From Paenibacillus mangrovi (GTDB lineage: Bacteria; Bacillota; Bacilli; Paenibacillales; Paenibacillaceae), in contig NZ_JALIRP010000007.1 in the NCBI RefSeq assembly GCF_022898935.1, positions 309,754 through 373,753 on the forward strand: a DNA stretch of 64,000 nt. The letters run 5' to 3'. This document shows positions 59,872 through 64,000 of this stretch, piece after piece (position 1 is the stretch's first letter; each line of letters starts with the position of its first letter). The notes below the pieces were generated by a model, which was given only the letters and a program-made list of their open reading frames with translations, made no database searches and was not told the DNA's origin. The translations under genes and the position numbers were made by a program.

Positions 59872-60645
59872 TTAAATCAAAATATCTTTCTTCCTTATCA
59901 TCATAACACTACCCGCGTATAGAACACCAAAATAGACGATGATGACGGCCAAACCGCCCCACAAGTCTATCGCAGCCATATCGTGTAGAGGAAGAAAGGG
60001 AATGACCCGCATTTGATAACCGATAAAAAAATCTCTAACCTGCGGGATTCCCTCGACAAGCGGAGAAACAGCTAAAAGCACGAGAGCTGCTCCGATGGAA
60101 CCGCCTGGATTTGTCGTCAGCAAGGCTACAAAAATAACGATCATGCCGAACGCAAGATTAGGCGGCACAGATAGCAGAACGATTTGGGCCACAAGCCGGA
60201 CCCCTTCGCTAAATGTATAAAAAATTTCGTCGACAACTGTTCGTTCCCCCCACCCAAAAGCCAGAGTCCCGATAACATAAGAGGAAAGAACCAGAAAAAT
60301 AAGCAGAACCGCCACAACGGTGAACATAGACACGATTTTGGCATGAAGCAGATCCATCCTGCTTACCGGGCAAAGAAGCGAATTTTTTAGGTTGCCGCTC
60401 CGGTATTCCTCCGCAATGGAATCGGCCACCAGGATCGCGATCAAAATAGGGATAAAAAATGTGCTGTTATGGAGTACGATCAATGGAAACGACTGACCAT
60501 TAGGCCCGAAGCCAGTGAAACCTGCTGCTTCCCGATATATTTGAAAAACAGCCGATATTTCCACAGCGGTCAGAATAAGCATGGACAAATACAGCTTTTT
60601 CTGCCTGAACACTTTGAAGAGTTCGCATTGGATAAGCTTGCTCAA
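59872..60645 (-). CDS. ABC-2-type permease (lantibiotic/bacitracin immunity type)
   Basis: A 257-residue permease with six predicted membrane helices. It starts LIQCELFKVFRQKKLYLSML, and then carries AEEYRSGNLKNSLLCPVSRM, the usual amphipathic segment of this family. It is about the length of LanE/LanG immunity permeases. It is paralogous to the next gene upstream (both 257 residues, shared GTLAFGWGEx and MDLLHAKIVS/IEWLNAKIVS segments), so the two probably form a heterodimer. TTG at 60645 is the start, after AAGGGGG. It precedes the response regulator gene. Confidence 0.88.
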   Translation of the reverse strand: MSKLIQCELFKVFRQKKLYLSMLILTAVEISAVFQIYREAAGFTGFGPNGQSFPLIVLHNSTFFIPILIAILVADSIAEEYRSGNLKNSLLCPVSRMDLLHAKIVSMFTVVAVLLIFLVLSSYVIGTLAFGWGERTVVDEIFYTFSEGVRLVAQIVLLSVPPNLAFGMIVIFVALLTTNPGGSIGAALVLLAVSPLVEGIPQVRDFFIGYQMRVIPFLPLHDMAAIDLWGGLAVIIVYFGVLYAGSVMMIRKKDILI

Positions 60646-60658
60646 GGAGCGTACCCCC

Positions 60659-61432
60659 TTACAGGATGAAATCTTTTCTCTTTATGATGATTGCGCTGAC
60701 GAGATAGAAAACGGCGATATATCCGGCAATCACCGCGATGTTTTGAGCCGCGGCCTCCCCGTTTATCTGATAAACATATTCATGAAAAAAATACATTTGG
60801 TTCACAATGGAATAAGGTTTGAGCTGCTCGAAAGCATTCAAGTATTGCGTGGCGGTCAACACGCCGATGGATAACCCGATCGTTGTGCTTATGTTCGTCG
60901 CGGATACGGCAATGAACATCACAATCATTCCGCAAGCCATATACGGCAGGAGCATGGAGAAGGACAGGCGAAGCGTCAACCACACACCTTCTGTCTGCGT
61001 ATACAGCGATCCGGCATAGAGTGTTTGTTCGCCCCAACCGAATGCGAGCGTTCCGATCGCGCATTCCGCTGCGATGGAGAAAACAAGCAGTACCGTCATG
61101 AATACGAATAAGGAGACGATTTTGGCATTGAGCCATTCGATTCGCTGGACTGGACGCAGTAACGACATTTTTAACGTGCCGGTTTTTACTTCGCCTGTTA
61201 TCAGGTCGGCAACATAGATGGGAATAAATACGGTCATAAATTGAGCCATGCTGTTCAGGAGCGTCAGCGGGAGAGACTGACCGTTAGGCATCAGAATCAC
61301 CGACTTCCATTCCCCGCCTGCGTTATAGAAATGAACGGTTAACCAAGCATGAACGGCCAGGATAGCCATGAAAATATAAAGTTTTTTTAATCTGAATGTT
61401 TTGTAAAACTCGTTTTGGATCAGCCTGATCAC
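60659..61432 (-). CDS. ABC-2-type permease, paralogue
   Basis: A 257-residue six-helix permease: LIQNEFYKTFRLKKLYIFMA, TGEVKTGTLKMSLLRPVQRI and AECAIGTLAFGWGEQTLYAG. It pairs with the 59872-60645 product. The start is GTG at 61432, eight bases after GGAAGGAGGT, and overlaps the stop of the ATPase gene (GTGA). A three-gene arrangement of ATPase plus two similar permeases is the hallmark of LanFEG-type self-protection transporters, which remove peptide antibiotics from the membrane. Confidence 0.88.
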   Translation of the reverse strand: MIRLIQNEFYKTFRLKKLYIFMAILAVHAWLTVHFYNAGGEWKSVILMPNGQSLPLTLLNSMAQFMTVFIPIYVADLITGEVKTGTLKMSLLRPVQRIEWLNAKIVSLFVFMTVLLVFSIAAECAIGTLAFGWGEQTLYAGSLYTQTEGVWLTLRLSFSMLLPYMACGMIVMFIAVSATNISTTIGLSIGVLTATQYLNAFEQLKPYSIVNQMYFFHEYVYQINGEAAAQNIAVIAGYIAVFYLVSAIIIKRKDFIL

Positions 61433-62352
61433 GGCTCGCCACCTCCTTCCGTTATGTCGAAAAAGAATTGCTCAAGCGTCCGAGGCCTGCGGCTAATGGT
61501 TCGAATGTGAACGCCGCTCGTCATGAGCAGTTGATTCAGCTTGAATGAGCAATCGCCGTTCGTTCGGACGATGAGTTGGTCTTGGGAGCGCGAAACGGAA
61601 ATGACCTCGGATGCTGATCTTAGAAGCTGCTCCGCCTTGTCCGGTTCCGAAGTGACGATCTCTACTGTTTCCTCTCCCGAAGCAAGCAGCTGCCTGACCT
61701 CACCCTCCGCAATCAGCTTACCTTTCCTGATAACCCCTGCCTTGGTGCATATTTGTTCGACTTCATGAAGCAGATGGCTTGAAATCAGAAAAGAGATCCC
61801 TTGCTCCGCCGCGAGCTGCGCGATCAACTCCTTGATCCCCTTCATTCCTTGCGGATCCAGTCCGTTCGTAGGTTCGTCCAGAATGATCAGCTTCGGACGG
61901 TTCAGAAGTGCACCCGCAATGCCAAGCCGCTGCTTCATGCCAAGCGAGTAAGTACCAACCTTGTCTTTAGCCCGATCGGACAGTCCAGCGATTTCAAGCA
62001 CTTCATCGATCCGCTTCCGGGTTACCCACGGCAAAAGGTTCGCCGTCAACTTGAGATTATCATAGGCGGAAAGATACGTGTAAAAAGCCGGATTCTCAAC
62101 AATGGCGCCTACAAGAGAGATAGCAGCCTTAAACTGCGATTTCAAATGAAACCCGCCAATCCTAACCTCGCCGGCATCGGGATGGACGAGACCCGTTATC
62201 ATGCGGATCGTCGTTGTTTTTCCAGAACCGTTCGTGCCGAGGAACCCGTATATATCCCCTTCCTCAATTCGAAGATTCAGACGATCCACGACGGTCCTGG
62301 AACCGAAGGTTTTCGTCAATCCCCGTACTTCCAGCAGTATCTTGTTTCCCAT
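61429..62352 (-). CDS. ABC transporter ATP-binding protein, BcrA/LanF type
   Basis: About 307 residues. Walker A in GFLGTNGSGKTTTIRMITGL, Q-loop region VGAIVENPAFYTYLSAYDNL with the Glu typical of LanF-type proteins in place of the usual Gln, signature LGMKQRLGIAGALLN (with T-Y-S-L-G-M-K-Q), Walker B LIILDEPTNGLDP, and switch His in LISSHLLHEVEQI. The VENPAF E-loop is diagnostic of peptide-antibiotic immunity ATPases. ATG at 62352 follows a nine-G stretch (GGGGGGAAAGCTT ATG); such a homopolymer is a potential site of slipped-strand variation. It heads the five-gene unit to lspA. Confidence 0.92.
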   Translation of the reverse strand: MGNKILLEVRGLTKTFGSRTVVDRLNLRIEEGDIYGFLGTNGSGKTTTIRMITGLVHPDAGEVRIGGFHLKSQFKAAISLVGAIVENPAFYTYLSAYDNLKLTANLLPWVTRKRIDEVLEIAGLSDRAKDKVGTYSLGMKQRLGIAGALLNRPKLIILDEPTNGLDPQGMKGIKELIAQLAAEQGISFLISSHLLHEVEQICTKAGVIRKGKLIAEGEVRQLLASGEETVEIVTSEPDKAEQLLRSASEVISVSRSQDQLIVRTNGDCSFKLNQLLMTSGVHIRTISRRPRTLEQFFFDITEGGGEP

Positions 62353-62647
62353 AAGCTTTCCCCCCCCCGAATATCCTTCGATGATAACCTTGCCTTTCAT
62401 CTTAACCACTGAAAATTAAAAGCTACCTTTATAAAAATAAAAGTTTGATACTGAAATGATTAAAATTCGATAAAGTGTATTTCAGATTTACCGTCGTTGG
62501 TAGTACGTTTAGATAACTTGCACTGGTGCAGTTCGTCCCGTTCATGCACTAGGAATGAAATATGTTACCTTGCAAGAAAATTCTTGGTTTCTTGACGATC
62601 CTGCTCATTTCATATCTGGGACGAATGCATTTCGATCATTGCACAGC

Positions 62648-62701
62648 AAAAAAGGGATATCTCAACAGTCATTGAATAATGACCTTGAAGGTCCCCTTTT
62701 T
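62648..62701. terminator. Large hairpin with A/T-run arms
   Basis: AAAAAAGGG and CCCCTTTTT enclose an inner TCATT/AATGA hairpin. It looks like a bidirectional terminator or a small RNA end. The remaining gap from 62353 holds TGCAC-TG-GTGCA (62519-62530) and CAAGAAAATTCTTG (62572-62585), two short inverted repeats, but no gene that I can support. Confidence 0.4.
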
Positions 62702-62906
62702 AGCCTAAGTACCACTATAAAAATTCAAGTTCAAACTTGGTTAGATTAAAGACTAGAGCGACATTTCAAGATTAAGCAAAATTGGGCCGGAGCAGACCTC
62801 GCCTTGATTTCGATCGCAGGTGCTTATCGTAAGTTGTGGTTTCTAGCTTAGAAGGAAACCCTCTCCTCAAGTAGCTCATTATAACTATCCTGCCCGTTCG
62901 TATTAT

Positions 62907-62941
62907 GAGGTCACCAGATCTTTCTGGTGGACCTCATTTTT
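62907..62941 (+). terminator. Hairpin terminator ahead of the IS110 element (possible repeat R10)
   Basis: GAGGTCACCAGA and TCTGGTGGACCTC form a stem followed by TTTTT. The preceding ACTATCCTGCCCGTTCG resembles the dispersed repeat family, so this may be another copy that works as a terminator. Confidence 0.6.
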
Positions 62942-63140
62942 GTGTGGTCGTAAGATAGCGGTAGCCGGGGATCGAACGTTTCTGCCCGTGGGACTTGGAT
63001 CCCGAGAGCTATTCTGTTCATCCCCCCTACTTGTTTAACCATGGTTAGACTGGTTGGGACGTTGATCCCGCATCACATGCGATAGTGTGGAAGACAAGAA
63101 GGTTAGGGGTTGCCGGTGAAAATACTACAGGAGTGATGTC
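62942..63140 (+). ncRNA. IS110 left-end region, candidate bridge RNA
   Basis: About 200 non-coding bases separate the upstream terminator from the transposase start. They can fold: CGGGGATC (62978-62985) pairs with GATCCCG across a 24-base loop, and GCATCACATGC plus an ACCATGGT palindrome lie downstream. IS110-family elements (IS621) are known to encode a structured bridge RNA in this position that pairs with target and donor DNA. The element's boundaries are not visible, so the RNA itself is an inference. Confidence 0.35.
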
Positions 63141-64000
63141 ATGAATCCAGTCATTGGTTTGGATGTGTCCAAGGGAGAGAGCCATGCACAAGCTTTTTTA
63201 AACCGTGGAGTACCTCACGGGAAGATCTTTAGATTTAATCATGATCTAGAAGGATTATCGTCTTTTCTTAATTATGTTAGAGCAGTGGAATCTGCTGCAG
63301 AGATGAGCCCTTGCATTGTAATGGAGGCAACAGGACATTATCATAGCCCTGTTGTTCAGTTTCTTGATGAGCACCAGTATCTGTACATCATCATTAATCC
63401 GTTAATCTCATATGAAGCAAAAAAAACTAATTTGAGACGGGTCAAGACGGATGCTGCTGATGCCTATCAACTTGGGGCGCTGTTCTATAAAGAAGAGTTT
63501 GAACCCATCAAAAAACGAGGTCAGCATCTCATGAATTTACGCTATCTCACTCGTCAGCATGAATCTTTAACGGGTATGTATGTTCAAGTGAAGCTGCAGT
63601 TCCAGGCTATTCTAGATCAGGTTTTTCCTGAATACCATGGCGTGTTCGGTGACCTCTATTCGAAAGTTTCGCTTCGATTTCTAGCCTTACATCCAACGTC
63701 TAAAGAAGTCCTGGATATGACTGTGGAAGAGATTACAGCAACAATAGGGCGCCTTACAGGACGCGGTAGATCTGCTTTATGGTGTTCGGAGCACGCTCAA
63801 ATCTTAGTAGCAGCAGCAAGGCGAAATCCCTTTAAGGAGACGGATTTTCCAAGTCATTTGATCTCCATGCAGCTGCTCATCAAATTGCTTCTTCAATACC
63901 AGGATCATCTAGCAGACCTTAATAAATCGATAGAGACCCTGGCTGAAGAGTTACTTGAATATGATTTAATCCAATCGATACCCGGTATCGGCACTAAAAT
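63141..64000 (+). CDS. IS110-family transposase, 5' part
   Basis: An open frame runs from ATG at 63141 (after AGGAG, spacing seven) beyond the window end; 286 codons are visible. The RuvC-like DEDD site is readable as Asp8 in IGLDVSKGES, Glu62 in IVMEATGHY and Asp104/Asp107 in VKTDAADAYQLGAL. A helical region of about 130 residues follows. The frame reaches YDLIQSIPGIGTKI, the start of the Transposase_20 domain that holds the catalytic Ser in this family. No frameshift or stop is seen, so the element may be active. The right end lies outside the window. Confidence 0.95.
   Translation, partial: MNPVIGLDVSKGESHAQAFLNRGVPHGKIFRFNHDLEGLSSFLNYVRAVESAAEMSPCIVMEATGHYHSPVVQFLDEHQYLYIIINPLISYEAKKTNLRRVKTDAADAYQLGALFYKEEFEPIKKRGQHLMNLRYLTRQHESLTGMYVQVKLQFQAILDQVFPEYHGVFGDLYSKVSLRFLALHPTSKEVLDMTVEEITATIGRLTGRGRSALWCSEHAQILVAAARRNPFKETDFPSHLISMQLLIKLLLQYQDHLADLNKSIETLAEELLEYDLIQSIPGIGTK

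Noticed and set aside
61801..62412. 203-codon plus-strand open frame across the ABC ATPase gene
   Set aside because: Antisense shadow; the minus strand has intact Walker and signature motifs.
1..64000. CRISPR arrays, tRNA, rRNA and prophage genes
   Set aside because: I looked for regularly spaced direct repeats, tRNA-like cloverleaf ends, rRNA core sequences and phage structural or integrase genes and saw none.

Overview
The window looks like a Paenibacillus-type chromosome segment (Bacillota, spore former). The grounds are strong AGGAGG-type ribosome binding sites, frequent GTG and TTG starts, compact rho-independent terminators, a gerA-type germinant-receptor operon with a recognisable sigma-G promoter, a Bacillus-type T-box ahead of thrS, and general similarity of the proteins to Paenibacillus families. 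No rRNA, tRNA, CRISPR array or prophage was seen.

Layout. 0-3.6 kb: the 3' end of a pyridoxine-kinase-type gene, a PadR/HAAS pair, and a second PadR regulator with a GC-rich FAD monooxygenase. 3.7-8.2 kb: an NAD salvage operon reading nrtR-like Nudix regulator, pncA, pncB, nadD, nadE from one near-consensus promoter. 8.3-16.4 kb: a glycosyltransferase; an AraC regulator divergent from an oxidoreductase/aldo-keto reductase pair; a Cys-cluster/pentapeptide protein; a VOC protein; and a Tet(M)-like ribosomal-protection GTPase. 16.4-22.6 kb: the germination receptor operon (gerAA, gerAC, small D subunit, gerAB) and degV. 22.7-26.9 kb: two Gfo/Idh dehydrogenases, a ThuA protein and a LacI regulator, probably a sugar oxidation unit. 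27-32.5 kb: a keto-acid decarboxylase, two small YdcZ-type transporters around a Crp/Fnr regulator, a chromate transporter and a DUF1259 protein. 32.6-38.7 kb: thrS with T-box, a PepSY protein, an amidase, a tiny membrane ORF, a bacterial glutamic (G1) peptidase and a GNAT. 38.8-47.7 kb: cadCA with two operators, a MATE pump, a GH84 glycosidase, an LLM flavoprotein, DUF896 and Rrf2 proteins.

47.7-57.5 kb is the most disturbed part. It holds a truncated OatA-type SGNH gene, a TetR/methionine-aminopeptidase pair, a MarR regulator with two matching operators, a 5'-truncated quinone oxidoreductase, a fragment of a secreted protein, IS3 and VOC remnants, an AT-rich alpha-L-fucosidase and a small gene split by a stop codon. 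Several copies of a short hairpin-bearing repeat lie in this part, with others elsewhere in the window. 57.6-62.4 kb: a three-gene ABC exporter of the lantibiotic/bacitracin immunity type, an OmpR response regulator, a histidine kinase and an lspA gene, all co-directional; this looks like an inducible antibiotic self-defence unit. 63.1-64 kb: the start of an IS110-family transposase, preceded by about 200 structured non-coding bases that could hold its bridge RNA.

Most promising for follow-up are the ABC/two-component/lspA unit, the IS110 left end, the dispersed repeat family and the leaderless G1 peptidase. All functional calls rest on reading translations and motifs; no database search was possible.
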